From contig CANLFK010000004.1 of assembly GCA_947489925.1 (NCBI GenBank), positions 1 to 30,681 of the forward strand: a stretch of DNA of 30,681 bases, in the 5' to 3' direction. Of this stretch, positions 15,720 through 25,026 are shown piece after piece; position 1 is the first letter of the stretch; each line of letters begins with the position of its first letter. A model generated the notes under the pieces. It worked only from the letters and a program-made list of their open reading frames with translations. It had not been told where the DNA came from and ran no database searches. The position numbers and the translations under genes were made by a program. The DNA is from Candidatus Caenarcanales bacterium. GTDB lineage: Bacteria; Cyanobacteriota; Vampirovibrionia; Caenarcaniphilales; Caenarcanaceae.

Positions 15720-16544
15720 ATGAATAAAACAAATAATGAATTAATTAATATTTTAATTACAGGAGCTAGCAGAGGTTTCGGCTTTGTTTTTGCTAAGGAG
15801 CTTGCCAAGCAAGGTTTTAATATTTATGCAGGCGTCAGGGATTTAAACACAGCCGAAAAATTAATTGAATTAAGCCATGAATTCACAAATATAAAAGTTT
15901 TAAAATTAAATGTTTTAGATTCTTTAGATATTAATTCAGCATTTGAAAGGATTTCGGCTGATAATAAAAAACTAGATATTTTAATTAATAATGTTGGTTA
16001 TGGATTGGTTGGGCGATTTGAATCTTTACCATTAGAAGAAATTCATAAACAATTTGAGACTAATTTTTTCTCGATTGTTCATTTAACTCAAAAAATGTTT
16101 CCGCTATTACAAAGCTCAACTGATGGTAGTTTACTAATTAATATTAGCTCTGTCGCTAGTTTTGTAGGGCTTCCTTCCATGATGGCTTATTCAGCTAGCA
16201 AAGCGGCTTTAGATCGTTTTAGTATGAGTATTGCTTGCGAAAATATCGAAAATAAATTGTCAGTTGCGAGTATTCATCCAGGACCTTATAAAACATCTTT
16301 CCGTGAATCATCTATAAAATTCGGTCAAATTCCAGAGGCAAAAGGCGATTTTTTTACTAGCCAAAATAATTTGGAAGAGGTTTCTGCGTTAATAATAAAA
16401 TTAATTAATCTAAAGAGACAAAATAAATTAAAAGCTTATTCTGAATGGCCAATTGGGCAAAAAACTGGACTTTTTCATCTTTTGTGTAAATATATTCCGT
16501 CTAGTTGGTTGGTTGATATTATTTCTAAAAATCTGACCAAGTGA
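15720..16544 (+). CDS. Short-chain dehydrogenase/reductase (classical SDR)
   Basis: A 274-residue Rossmann-fold oxidoreductase. The NAD(P)-binding TGASRGFG lies at 14-21, NNVG at ~90-93, the catalytic serine in NISSVAS (~141-147), and Tyr157-x3-Lys161 (YSASK). The Arg after the TGAS and the downstream ...AGVRD segment favour NADPH, by analogy. The PGPYKTSF segment after the active site is typical of the family. It probably shares a transcript with the Ycf45-like gene (35-nt gap). The substrate cannot be told from sequence. Confidence 0.92.
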   Translation: MNKTNNELINILITGASRGFGFVFAKELAKQGFNIYAGVRDLNTAEKLIELSHEFTNIKVLKLNVLDSLDINSAFERISADNKKLDILINNVGYGLVGRFESLPLEEIHKQFETNFFSIVHLTQKMFPLLQSSTDGSLLINISSVASFVGLPSMMAYSASKAALDRFSMSIACENIENKLSVASIHPGPYKTSFRESSIKFGQIPEAKGDFFTSQNNLEEVSALIIKLINLKRQNKLKAYSEWPIGQKTGLFHLLCKYIPSSWLVDIISKNLTK

Positions 16545-16614
16545 ATATAAAAAAAGTTTAAGGTTTTTAATATTGTTTAAAAATTCAAGATTACTTTACT
16601 TAATAAAAAATAAT

Positions 16615-16642
16615 TTGCTATTCTGTTTATCTTAAATAATAT
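16615..16642 (+). promoter_or_regulatory. Possible sigma-70 promoter for rplK
   Basis: TTGCTA (16615-16620) and TAATAT (16637-16642) are 16 nt apart, about 20 nt before the rplK GTG. Each matches its consensus at four of six positions. In such AT-rich DNA this is weak evidence. Confidence 0.25.
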
Positions 16643-16661
16643 CAAAAACTAATATTAAATC

Positions 16662-17135
16662 GTGTCTAAAGGTAAAACAGCAGATAAAAAAGGTGCTCCA
16701 GTTGCGGGCGGACTGCAATTCAAAAAGATAAAATTACAAATTCCAGCTGGACAAGCTAATCCGTCTCCACCGATTGGACCAGCTTTAGGGCAGGCTGGCG
16801 TTAATATCATGAATTTCTGCAAAGAATTTAATTCCAGAACCGCCAATGAAACCGCTGGTAGAGTTTTTCCAGTAGAAATATTAGTAAATTTAAAAGATCG
16901 TTCTTTCACTTTTATAATTAAAAAGCCACCTGCTTCAGTTTTAATTAAAGAAGCACTCGGTTTAACAAAAGGTTCACCAACTCCAAATCGAGTTAAGATC
17001 GGCATTTTAACTAAAGCTCAACTTAAAAAAATAGCTGAAGAAAAATTATCTGATTTAAATGCTAATGACATTGAAGAAGCCATGCAAATTATTGCTGGAA
17101 CTGCTCGTAATATGGGCGTAACAATTGAAGTTTAA
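16662..17135 (+). CDS. rplK: Ribosomal protein uL11
   Basis: Large-subunit protein of the GTPase-associated centre, 157 residues. The N-terminal domain has KIKLQIPAGQANPSPPIGPALGQ (shown in part: AGQANPSPPIGPALGQAG), and the C-terminal RNA-binding domain ends IIAGTARNMGVTIEV, all diagnostic. It starts with GTG; the N-terminus carries ~15 extra Lys/Gly-rich residues compared with E. coli. No Shine-Dalgarno is seen. rplA follows after 35 nt, the usual gene pair. rplJ and rplL do not follow rplA. Confidence 0.97.
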   Translation: MSKGKTADKKGAPVAGGLQFKKIKLQIPAGQANPSPPIGPALGQAGVNIMNFCKEFNSRTANETAGRVFPVEILVNLKDRSFTFIIKKPPASVLIKEALGLTKGSPTPNRVKIGILTKAQLKKIAEEKLSDLNANDIEEAMQIIAGTARNMGVTIEV

Positions 17136-17170
17136 CTTTTACAACTAAAAAATCATAAAAAGGTAAGAAA

Positions 17171-17890
17171 ATGTCTCACAAAAAAAATTCCAAAAGACAA
17201 CAAAAAATTAAAGAATTGACTTTAGAATGGGCTAATAAAAAAGTACCAATTGATAAAGCTTTTGAATTAATCAAATCTGCGATGACAACCAAATTTGACC
17301 AAAGCGTTGAATTGTCCGTGCAATTAGGAATTGATACCAAGCAAGCTGATCAACAAGTAAGAAGTACAGTTAGTTTACCTGCGGGCACTGGCAAAAAAGT
17401 AAGAGTAGCTGTAATTACCCAAGGTGATAATGCTAAAGCCGCCAAGCAAAGTGGAGCTGATTTAGTAGGCGATCAAGATTTAATTAAAGAAATTGAAGCT
17501 GGAAATATTAACTTTGATAAATTGCTTGCTTCGCCAGATATGATGAAAGAAATGAGCAAACTCGGTCGTATTTTAGGGCCTAAAGGTTTAATGCCTAACC
17601 CGAAAGATGGAACTGTAACTAATGAAATTGGGGAAGCCGTTAAAAATATTAAAATGGGAACTCAAGTTAGTTTTAGAGCCGAAAAAGACGGAGCAATTGT
17701 CCAAATTCCTTTAGGCAAATTATCTTTTACGCTAGAACAATTAAGTTCTAATTTGAAAGCCGCCATTGAAACTTTACAAAAAATTAAACCTTCTGCCGCC
17801 AAGGGCGTTTATTTTGTTTCAGTTTATTTAAGTTCCACGATGGGGCCATCTTTTCAAATTGATCCGACCAAAGCTTTAGCAATTAACTAA
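17171..17890 (+). CDS. rplA: Ribosomal protein uL1
   Basis: L1-stalk protein binding 23S rRNA, 239 residues. Diagnostic segments are FDQSVELSVQLGID (~37-50), the LGRILGPKGLMPNPKDGT stretch (~130-147) and the C-terminal KGVYFVSVYLSSTMGP. In other bacteria L1 can repress its own operon by binding the mRNA. An AAGG Shine-Dalgarno lies before the ATG. It follows rplK, and the glycosyltransferase gene begins 3 nt after its stop, so ribosomal and envelope genes share a transcript. Confidence 0.98.
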   Translation: MSHKKNSKRQQKIKELTLEWANKKVPIDKAFELIKSAMTTKFDQSVELSVQLGIDTKQADQQVRSTVSLPAGTGKKVRVAVITQGDNAKAAKQSGADLVGDQDLIKEIEAGNINFDKLLASPDMMKEMSKLGRILGPKGLMPNPKDGTVTNEIGEAVKNIKMGTQVSFRAEKDGAIVQIPLGKLSFTLEQLSSNLKAAIETLQKIKPSAAKGVYFVSVYLSSTMGPSFQIDPTKALAIN

Positions 17891-17893
17891 GAA

Positions 17894-19660
17894 GTGAATC
17901 CTGAAAGAAGAAAAAAAAAGAAGTTTTTACTATTATGTTTGGCTTCTTTATTTTTGGTTTTATTTTTAAGGCTGATTTCACTTAATTGGTCACCTTTATT
18001 TGACACGACTGAGACTCGTTATGCGGGAATTGCCCAAGAAATTCTTTTACAAAATGACTGGATAACTTTAAAGATGCCCGCTTTGCATGAGCCTTTTTTG
18101 GCAAAGCCACCTTTTTCGTTTTGGTTTATTGCTTTTTGTTATAAATTATTTGGTTTTGCTAATGAATTTACGGCTCGTTTGCCTAATTTTATTGCTTCGG
18201 TTTTAGTTTTAATTTTCACTTATTTGATTGCTCGTAAGTTTTATGATAAAAGAACAGCTTTAATTTCACCTTTAATTTTATATTCAAGTATTTGGTTTTT
18301 CATTCAGGCTGGCACGGTTGATTTGGATATGTGGGTTTGTTTTACCACTACGGCTGGCTTATGGGTTTATTTAAATATTGAAAAAAACAAAAAAGAATTT
18401 TGGAAAAAAAGTTTTTGGGAATTAATTTTTGGCTTGATTTTTGGCTTTGGAATGTTAAATCGAGGGCCTTTATCTTTGGTTTTAATTTTAGGCAGTTTAT
18501 TTTTATACGCAGTTTTGACTAAAAAGTTAAAAGATTTAATTTTGACAAATTGGTTTTTGGTTTTTGGAATTGGTTTTTTTGTGGCTTATCCTTGGTATTC
18601 AGCGGCTCAAGAACATAATCCAGATTTTTACAAATACTTTTTTATTGATGAACATTGGAATAGATATTTAAAACCAGACTATGGGGATCGTTATGGTAGT
18701 GCTCATCATCAGCCAAAAGGAATGTCTTGGATTTTTACAATTGGAGCTTTTATGCCTTGGAGTTTAGTTTTATTTCCTTTTTTTCGACAAAACTTTAAAA
18801 ATATAATTAATTACAAATCTAGACAGTTTAATTCATTAGCTTTTTTATTGAGTTGGTTTATTTTTACGCCATTATTTTTTACTTTTGCCAAATCAATTTT
18901 AATGACTTATATATTATCGAGTTTGCCAGCTCTTAGTATTATTTGTGCCAGAACAATTAGTTTATTTTTGCATAAAATTAATACTCTCAAAGAAGTTGAA
19001 ATAAATAATATTAAGAAAAACTTTTTTGTTGAATTACTTTTTAATATGAAAAATAGTTTAACTTTGGTGATTATAGCGATTTTGGTAATTGGAACTGGTT
19101 TATTTATATATAGTAATAGTAAGCATTATGTGATTTCACTAATCATAAAAGAAGTAAGTATTATTGGTTTTTTTATTTTGATCAGTTTGTTAATTTATAT
19201 TTATAAAAAATATTCTCTTTCTAAACAAATTCACTTATTTTTATTCATTAGCTTTTTGGGTATACCAATTTTCATATCTTATTGGTATGGACCATTATCA
19301 AAGTCAATTGGCGAGTATAAATCTACAAAGCAAATTATTTTAGATATGAAAGGCAAAGTAAAAGATTTTAAAGATTATAATATTTTCTTTTTCCATGATA
19401 ATGCACCTTATTCTTGGTATTTTTATATGCAAGCTACTTTGATAAAACAAGTTTTAACTAATAAAGAAAAAAACTTTGAAAAGAATTATAAGCAATTGCA
19501 TGAATTTAGTGATTTTGTATATAAACCAGATTCACCACAAAAAGTTTTAATAATTGTAGAACAAGATAATTTAAATAAATTAAGAGATTTGTATCCGAAT
19601 ATTTACAACTCGGGTCTTATTAGTAAAGCTGGTAGATATAGTGTTTATAAAGTGGTTTAG
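17894..19660 (+). CDS. GT39/ArnT-like polytopic membrane glycosyltransferase
   Basis: A 588-residue integral membrane protein of the GT-C fold (PMT/ArnT group), expected to move a sugar from a polyprenyl-phosphate donor to an envelope acceptor. The first membrane helix (~11-30) is followed by the periplasmic catalytic loop with FDTTETRYAGIAQEI, in which Asp37 and the ETRY segment replace the usual D-E-x-R-Y. KPPFSFW is the second family signature. About a dozen hydrophobic helices follow, then a soluble C-terminal domain (~450-588). GTG start, 3 nt after rplA; the FtsX-like permease gene begins 10 nt downstream. Donor and acceptor are not predictable. Confidence 0.85.
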   Translation: MNPERRKKKKFLLLCLASLFLVLFLRLISLNWSPLFDTTETRYAGIAQEILLQNDWITLKMPALHEPFLAKPPFSFWFIAFCYKLFGFANEFTARLPNFIASVLVLIFTYLIARKFYDKRTALISPLILYSSIWFFIQAGTVDLDMWVCFTTTAGLWVYLNIEKNKKEFWKKSFWELIFGLIFGFGMLNRGPLSLVLILGSLFLYAVLTKKLKDLILTNWFLVFGIGFFVAYPWYSAAQEHNPDFYKYFFIDEHWNRYLKPDYGDRYGSAHHQPKGMSWIFTIGAFMPWSLVLFPFFRQNFKNIINYKSRQFNSLAFLLSWFIFTPLFFTFAKSILMTYILSSLPALSIICARTISLFLHKINTLKEVEINNIKKNFFVELLFNMKNSLTLVIIAILVIGTGLFIYSNSKHYVISLIIKEVSIIGFFILISLLIYIYKKYSLSKQIHLFLFISFLGIPIFISYWYGPLSKSIGEYKSTKQIILDMKGKVKDFKDYNIFFFHDNAPYSWYFYMQATLIKQVLTNKEKNFEKNYKQLHEFSDFVYKPDSPQKVLIIVEQDNLNKLRDLYPNIYNSGLISKAGRYSVYKVV

Positions 19661-19670
19661 ATTATAAAAA

Positions 19671-22190
19671 GTGAATATAGTTCAAGCAAGTCGTTTATTA
19701 ATATTTCCTAGCTGGAGATTAAACTTTAAATTAATTTTATTGGCTATTTTTAGTATTTCCATTGGAGTTGCTTTAGTTGTTTCAATTATCAATAGTAATA
19801 AATCAATTTTAGAGCAATTTCATTATAGTAATAAATTAATTTTGGGTAAGCAAACAGCTAGGCTACAAAGCATAAGTAATAATTATTTTTCAGACACAAA
19901 TCTAAGTGATTCATTAATAGAGAGATTAAATTATTTAGACTTTGTACCAGTACTTGAAATAAAAGCTTTTAATACTCGCTCCGAAAGTCCAATAACTATT
20001 TTGGGTCTTGATTTATTAAATGATCATCGCTTTAGAGACTATGATTTTGAGTATAAAACGAGAGATTTTCCTTTAAAAGAAATAATTGATGAAAATACTG
20101 GTGGTTTAATTGTGCCAGAAAATTTAAAGCCAATTTACGCTTTAGATGAAGAAGAAATTGTTTTTAATAGTCAAAATTTTAAATTAAAAGTTAATCAAAA
20201 TATTCATTTAAAAAATATTGGCATTATTCAATCAAATCCAAATTTAGTTATAGCCGATATAAAATACTTGCAAAAAGCTTTAAATTTGCCAAATAAATAT
20301 ACTAGCTTAGACTTTAAAAATATTTTGGCAAGTGATTTAAAAGTAAAACTAAATAATTATTATAATTTTCAAATTAGTGAACCGTCTGATTATAAGAAAC
20401 AAGTTGAAAGCTTAACTGAGGCTTTTCGCTTTAATTTGCAAGCTTTAAGTTATATTGCCCTTTTGGTTTCTTTTTATTTAATTTTTCAAACTATATTTAT
20501 TTCTTTCCAGCGTAAAAGCAAAGAAATTGGTATTTTAAAAACTTTGGGCTTTAGTCAAAAACAAATATTTACGGTCTTAATGGTTGAAGCTGGCTTATTG
20601 GGTTTAATTGGTAGTTTAATTGGCTGTTTATTAGGTATTTGGCTTTCTGGTTTAATACTTGCCACTTTACAAAAAACGGTTAATGAACTTTATTTTTCGG
20701 TTGAGAGTATTAAATTAATTCTGTCTTGGCAAGGAATTTTAAGTGGTTTTATTTTAGGTTTGGCTACTTGTATTTTAGGTGGTTTTCCCGCTGCAGTTGG
20801 AGCAGTATTTGGTATTTCTCCACAAATTAATTTACAAAGTTCTCAATTCAAAAATTTCAAGCAAATTCCAGTTTCATATTTAAAAACTATTTATTTAAGT
20901 GGTTCTTTAATACTTTTATTATTACTTTTAGTACAAAATTTCTTATTCAAAATACCGAATAAATATCTTGGTTTTATAATGGCTTTTATTGTTTTAATTG
21001 GTTTTAGTTTAATTTCTGGATTATTTTTGGAAATAATTAAAAGTACTATTAGTAAAATACAAAATTGGTTTGGGCAATTATTTAGTATTCGTTTATCAGC
21101 CAATTTTATTAGATTATGGATTGCGACTGGAGCTTTGATTTGTGGTTTATCCATGACTTTGTCTATTAATTTTATGATTGATAGTTTTCGAGAAACGGTG
21201 AATAGCTGGATTCAGGAAACTTTAAAAGCTGATATTTATATTAGTCCGCAAAATTCAGAACAAAATATTAATGCAAATTTATTAAAACAAATTCAGGCTT
21301 GGCCGCAAATTCAAGGGTTTGACTACTTAGGTAAACATCGAACTCAATTAAATAATAAACCAATTATAATTGCTGGTTCAAATTTAAAATATACTTTGCA
21401 AAATTCAAATTTTATTGAACAAATACCAAATTTAGAAAATACACTTTTGCAAAATCCAAATTATATTTTAATTTCTAATACTTTAGCTTTAAAACATACT
21501 CTCAAAGCGGGAAATAATATTGATTTAAAAACCGCTTTAGGTATGCAAAAATTTTATATTGCTGGCATTTACCAAGATTATTCTAGTGAACATGGTTATT
21601 TATTAATGCAATATGAAATTTATACCAAATTTTTTAATAATTATAATATTAGTAATGTAGCTTTATACTTATCACCAGAGGAGTCAGCCGAAAAAGTTAA
21701 AGCCAAATTATTTCAATTACCTGAAATCCAAAATTTAAAAGTGCAAGGTAATAATCAATTAAAAACCGCTATTCTCAAAATATTTGATCAAACTTTTAAA
21801 ATAAGTTATTTATTTTTCTGGATTGCTTTAATTATTTCAATTTTTACAGTTTCATTGACTTTAGTCTCATGTATTGAGGAAAATTATTATCTCAATTTAA
21901 TTAGCTTTTATTTGGGTAATAGTTATAAGCAAATTATATTTCTTGAGATAATACAAGGTTTATTAATAACAGTCATAGCAATTGTTTTCAGTATTCCAAG
22001 CGGTTATTGGTTGGCTACTATTTTACAAAATACAGTTAATAATAATTCTTTTGGTTGGATTATTAATTTGCATATTAATTGGTTTCAAACAAGTATAATT
22101 TGTGGCTTAGCTGTTTTAGGAGCTTTAATTGGTACTATTGCCCCTTTATTATTTAAGAAAAAGCTTTTCAAGCAAAATTCTTTAAACTAA
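19671..22190 (+). CDS. FtsX-family ABC transporter permease (two-module)
   Basis: An 839-residue permease of the LolC/MacB/FtsX superfamily. It has an N-terminal membrane helix (~19-42), a periplasmic domain, then an FtsX module (~255-375) with RKSKEIGILKTLGFSQKQIF, the coupling segment of this family. A second pair of modules follows: helices at ~400-450, an extracytoplasmic domain (~495-690) and final helices (~700-835). This layout resembles large single-chain permeases that export lipoproteins or lipids. No ATPase gene is adjacent. GTG start, 10 nt after the glycosyltransferase gene, so the two probably serve the same envelope process. The role is inferred from family only. Confidence 0.85.
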   Translation: MNIVQASRLLIFPSWRLNFKLILLAIFSISIGVALVVSIINSNKSILEQFHYSNKLILGKQTARLQSISNNYFSDTNLSDSLIERLNYLDFVPVLEIKAFNTRSESPITILGLDLLNDHRFRDYDFEYKTRDFPLKEIIDENTGGLIVPENLKPIYALDEEEIVFNSQNFKLKVNQNIHLKNIGIIQSNPNLVIADIKYLQKALNLPNKYTSLDFKNILASDLKVKLNNYYNFQISEPSDYKKQVESLTEAFRFNLQALSYIALLVSFYLIFQTIFISFQRKSKEIGILKTLGFSQKQIFTVLMVEAGLLGLIGSLIGCLLGIWLSGLILATLQKTVNELYFSVESIKLILSWQGILSGFILGLATCILGGFPAAVGAVFGISPQINLQSSQFKNFKQIPVSYLKTIYLSGSLILLLLLLVQNFLFKIPNKYLGFIMAFIVLIGFSLISGLFLEIIKSTISKIQNWFGQLFSIRLSANFIRLWIATGALICGLSMTLSINFMIDSFRETVNSWIQETLKADIYISPQNSEQNINANLLKQIQAWPQIQGFDYLGKHRTQLNNKPIIIAGSNLKYTLQNSNFIEQIPNLENTLLQNPNYILISNTLALKHTLKAGNNIDLKTALGMQKFYIAGIYQDYSSEHGYLLMQYEIYTKFFNNYNISNVALYLSPEESAEKVKAKLFQLPEIQNLKVQGNNQLKTAILKIFDQTFKISYLFFWIALIISIFTVSLTLVSCIEENYYLNLISFYLGNSYKQIIFLEIIQGLLITVIAIVFSIPSGYWLATILQNTVNNNSFGWIINLHINWFQTSIICGLAVLGALIGTIAPLLFKKKLFKQNSLN

Positions 22191-22211
22191 ACTAATTCAA
22201 TTATTTATTTC

Positions 22212-22286
22212 TGGAGCGGACGAAGGGATTCGAACCCTCGACCCTTTCCTTGGCAAGGAAATGTTCTACCACTGAACTACGTCCGC
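22212..22286 (-). tRNA. tRNA-Gly (anticodon GCC), CCA encoded
   Basis: Read on the - strand: acceptor stem GCGGACG/CGTCCGC, D-arm with AGTTCAGTGGTAGAAC, anticodon arm TTTCC-TTGCCAA-GGAAA with anticodon GCC, T-arm GAGGG-TTCGAAT-CCCTT, discriminator T and a genomically encoded CCA. All stems pair. It is isolated between the FtsX-like permease gene and hisF. Confidence 0.97.
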
Positions 22287-22351
22287 ATTTGTAATGGTCG
22301 ATTTATAATATCACAAACATATAAATTAAACACAAAAATTTCAAGATTCAA

Positions 22352-23125
22352 TTAATTTATTATATTACGCACAGGAATATTATTTTGCTTTAAAGCATTT
22401 TTGATTTGACTAATTGTTAATTCTCCATAATGTAATAATGAGGCTAATAAAGCCGCTTCCGCTTTAGTTTGTTGAAAAACATCAATAATATGTTCTAATT
22501 TTCCCGCCCCACCAGAAGCAATAACTGGTACATTAACTTCATTGGCAATTAATTCAGTAATTACTAAGTCATAACCGTTTTTAGTGCCATCCGAATCCAT
22601 GCTAGTTAATAAAATTTCGCCCGCTCCAGCCTCAACAGTTTCCTTTGCCCAGCCTAAAGCATCAAGACCAGTCGCTTTTCTTCCACCTTGCACAAATACT
22701 TCCCAGCCCGTTTGAGTATTACCTGATTTTTTAATATCAATAGCAATTACAATGCACTGAGAGCCATATTGTTCTGCACCTTTTTTTATAACCGAAATAT
22801 CTTTGACTGCCCCAGAATTAATACTTACTTTATCTGCACCAGCTCTTAATAAATCACCTATATCATCAGCCTCTTTGACTCCGCCACCAACAGTTAAAGG
22901 AATAAATACTTCACGAGCTGTACGGCTTATAACATCGATTAAGGCATTTCTAGCTTCAATGCTGGCAGTTATATCCAAAAAGCAAATTTCATCCGCTCCG
23001 CATTCATTGTATTGCTTGGCTAATTGAACTGGGTCTCCTGCGTCTTTTAAGCCTATAAAATTAACTCCTTTTACGACACGACCTTCTTTTACATCTAGGC
23101 AAGGAATTATTCTTTTACTGAGCAT
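22352..23125 (-). CDS. hisF: HisF, imidazole glycerol phosphate synthase cyclase subunit
   Basis: Converts PRFAR plus ammonia from HisH into imidazole-glycerol phosphate and AICAR. The 257-residue (beta/alpha)8 barrel starts MLSKRIIPCLDVKEGRVVKG. Catalytic Asp11 and Asp130 (AIDIK) are in their usual positions; phosphate-binding loops are TVGGGVK (~78-84) and IASGGAG, and TSMDSDGT is present. It is complete. hisH is not in the window and hisA is 18 kb away, so histidine genes are scattered. Upstream (23126-23233) is a short AT-rich spacer before the trmD fragment. Confidence 0.97.
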   Translation of the reverse strand: MLSKRIIPCLDVKEGRVVKGVNFIGLKDAGDPVQLAKQYNECGADEICFLDITASIEARNALIDVISRTAREVFIPLTVGGGVKEADDIGDLLRAGADKVSINSGAVKDISVIKKGAEQYGSQCIVIAIDIKKSGNTQTGWEVFVQGGRKATGLDALGWAKETVEAGAGEILLTSMDSDGTKNGYDLVITELIANEVNVPVIASGGAGKLEHIIDVFQQTKAEAALLASLLHYGELTISQIKNALKQNNIPVRNIIN

Positions 23126-23233
23126 AAATTTATATTGTTTTTAATAAGCTGATTAATTTCAAATAGTCTAAATCAAATTGTAAAAATAATTTAACTTTTA
23201 ATAATTTTATTTCAAATCCTTCATCTCATTCAT

Positions 23234-23349
23234 TTACTTAAAGAAAGAGTTATTGTTTTTCCAGTCAGCGATAGCTTTATGATTACCTCTTAGTAAAATA
23301 TCTGGTACTTTTAGGCCTTCAAAGTCTGCGGGGCGAGTATATTGCGGAG
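23234..23349 (-). pseudogene. trmD: Displaced 3'-terminal fragment of trmD
   Basis: On the - strand it reads PQYTRPADFEGLKVPDILL, then RGNHKAIADWK and a different tail, NNNSFFK-stop. It matches the last ~36 codons of the intact trmD at a constant 1,784-nt offset; by eye about 7 differences in 92 aligned bases, and none in the 34 bp at 23316-23349. Upstream of PQY the match ends, so there is no gene body. It is either the former trmD 3' end left behind by an insertion or a partial duplicate. Confidence 0.88.
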
Positions 23350-23451
23350 TTTGAGAAAATATACTTTCTTAAATTTTTCTTTAACAAATATCAAACAAAG
23401 CTTAATTTTTATAAGTTTTAATTAAATTATATACTCAATAATTATAAGCTT

Positions 23452-25026
23452 ATGGTTTGTCCAAAGACGCATAATAGACGACACTCAAGCTCAGTTAAAG
23501 CCGTTGGTGATTTACCCAAATTTTCAGAAAAAGAAATAAAAGAAATAGAAAACTTTCAGCAAAGATTGGTTCAGCTTGGGTTTTTAGCAAAAGATTCTTT
23601 TAAGAAAGGAGTATTTGATGATTCGACCAAAAAGGCTACTCAATCTTTTCAGAAAGCTTTCAAAACAGAAAAACAAGACGGAACTTTAGATCAAAAAACT
23701 TTAGAAATAGCTGAGAAAGCGGAAAAAGACAAAAGTATTGAACCTGGCATTTTTGGTTACCCTAGTTTTACTAGTCAAGATACAATAAGCGTTGATGCTA
23801 GTACTGGCTGGCTCTCAAGTTGCAATACTGGAATAACAAGTAAGCATGTGGTTGGAAGTTTTTGGAATGGAACAACACTCATTAAGAAAGACGAAAATGG
23901 TAACTTTAGTGTGATGGATACTCCTACGATAGTTATACCAATAGAGAAATCAGGTGAACGAATTCCAGATATAGCATTCTCCCTCCCTGTCAATAAAGGC
24001 AAAAGTAATATAGCTCAATGCCCATGGTTACAGGACGAGAAAATCAGCAATGTTTTGGAGAATAAAGAACCAATTTTTATTTCTACTTACCGAAATGATG
24101 AAGTTCGGAATGATCCATTATTACGGTTGCCTCAAAGAATTAAAGTCGAAGGTATGGATAAAAACTCAGAAATAGTTAATAATGAGGGATTCTCTTTAAA
24201 TTCATCAACAACCAAAGTTTATCCAGTAAACTTAAAAATAGCAGATTCTCGCTTTACTTCTTCAAATATTTCTGGAGTACCACGCAGTCTTAATGTTTTA
24301 ATACCACCAAGAGAGGATGGAAAGTTTAATCCGAATTTATTAGCAGGAGCTTCTGGGTCGCCTAGTTACATTGTTTTACCAGATGGAAAAAAACAGGTTT
24401 TGGGAGTTTATAAGGGTGGCGTAACAGATTGGGAGTCATTTGTATACAATATGGTTAAACGACCTTTGCTGGGAGAAGCTTCTAAAGACTTAGTAAATTA
24501 TATAAGTACGAGTTTGAAAAATCAATTTCAACAAGTTAAAGAGACTCTAAATAAGGAAGATCAAGACTTTGTATTAAAAGTAATTTCTAAACTTGATAAA
24601 GGTGAACCAATGAGTAGTAACAGAGATCCTTCATCTGTTTGCAAACTAATATTTAAAGGTGAAAAGCCTCAAGATTTTGAAGACTTACTTGATAATTATC
24701 CTCCCCTTTTAAAGGCAATAGAGGAAGTTTCAAAACAAGTAGTTTTAGAGGCGGAAATTCTTTATAAAAAGTATCCTAATGATTTTGAAAAGATTTCACC
24801 AATATTAAATGATTCAAGTCTTTCTTATACGCAAAAATGGCAGGAAATCATGAAAACTGGCTGTGAATTGAGAATAATTGAACCTATCTCCAAAGAAACA
24901 GTAAATGGTATTTTACAAGATGACGAAGTCAGAGAGATTGAGAGCAAATTGGAAAACAAAGTTGAAGAATACAAAAGTAAATTAGAGAATTTTTTTAAAA
25001 ATAGCTTGGCGGGTTTAGGCTTATAA
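23452..25026 (+). CDS. Peptidoglycan-binding domain plus trypsin-like serine protease
   Basis: A 524-residue protein. Residues ~33-88 form a PGBD-1-like domain (NFQQRLVQLGFL, GVFDDSTKKATQSFQ, GTLDQKTLE). It is followed by a chymotrypsin-fold protease with His132 (TSKHVVG), Asp173 (PDIAFSLP) and Ser301 (GASGSP), then VLGVYKGG, so the triad is complete. The C-terminal ~180 residues are helical and charged, with a coiled-coil end (~480-515). No signal peptide or membrane segment is visible from ATG 23452, which is odd for a cell-wall-binding module. The gene is alone on its strand, ends in a 6-nt convergent overlap with trmD, and is bracketed by the trmD 3'-end duplication, suggesting acquisition. 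Its substrate is unknown. Confidence 0.8.
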   Translation: MVCPKTHNRRHSSSVKAVGDLPKFSEKEIKEIENFQQRLVQLGFLAKDSFKKGVFDDSTKKATQSFQKAFKTEKQDGTLDQKTLEIAEKAEKDKSIEPGIFGYPSFTSQDTISVDASTGWLSSCNTGITSKHVVGSFWNGTTLIKKDENGNFSVMDTPTIVIPIEKSGERIPDIAFSLPVNKGKSNIAQCPWLQDEKISNVLENKEPIFISTYRNDEVRNDPLLRLPQRIKVEGMDKNSEIVNNEGFSLNSSTTKVYPVNLKIADSRFTSSNISGVPRSLNVLIPPREDGKFNPNLLAGASGSPSYIVLPDGKKQVLGVYKGGVTDWESFVYNMVKRPLLGEASKDLVNYISTSLKNQFQQVKETLNKEDQDFVLKVISKLDKGEPMSSNRDPSSVCKLIFKGEKPQDFEDLLDNYPPLLKAIEEVSKQVVLEAEILYKKYPNDFEKISPILNDSSLSYTQKWQEIMKTGCELRIIEPISKETVNGILQDDEVREIESKLENKVEEYKSKLENFFKNSLAGLGL

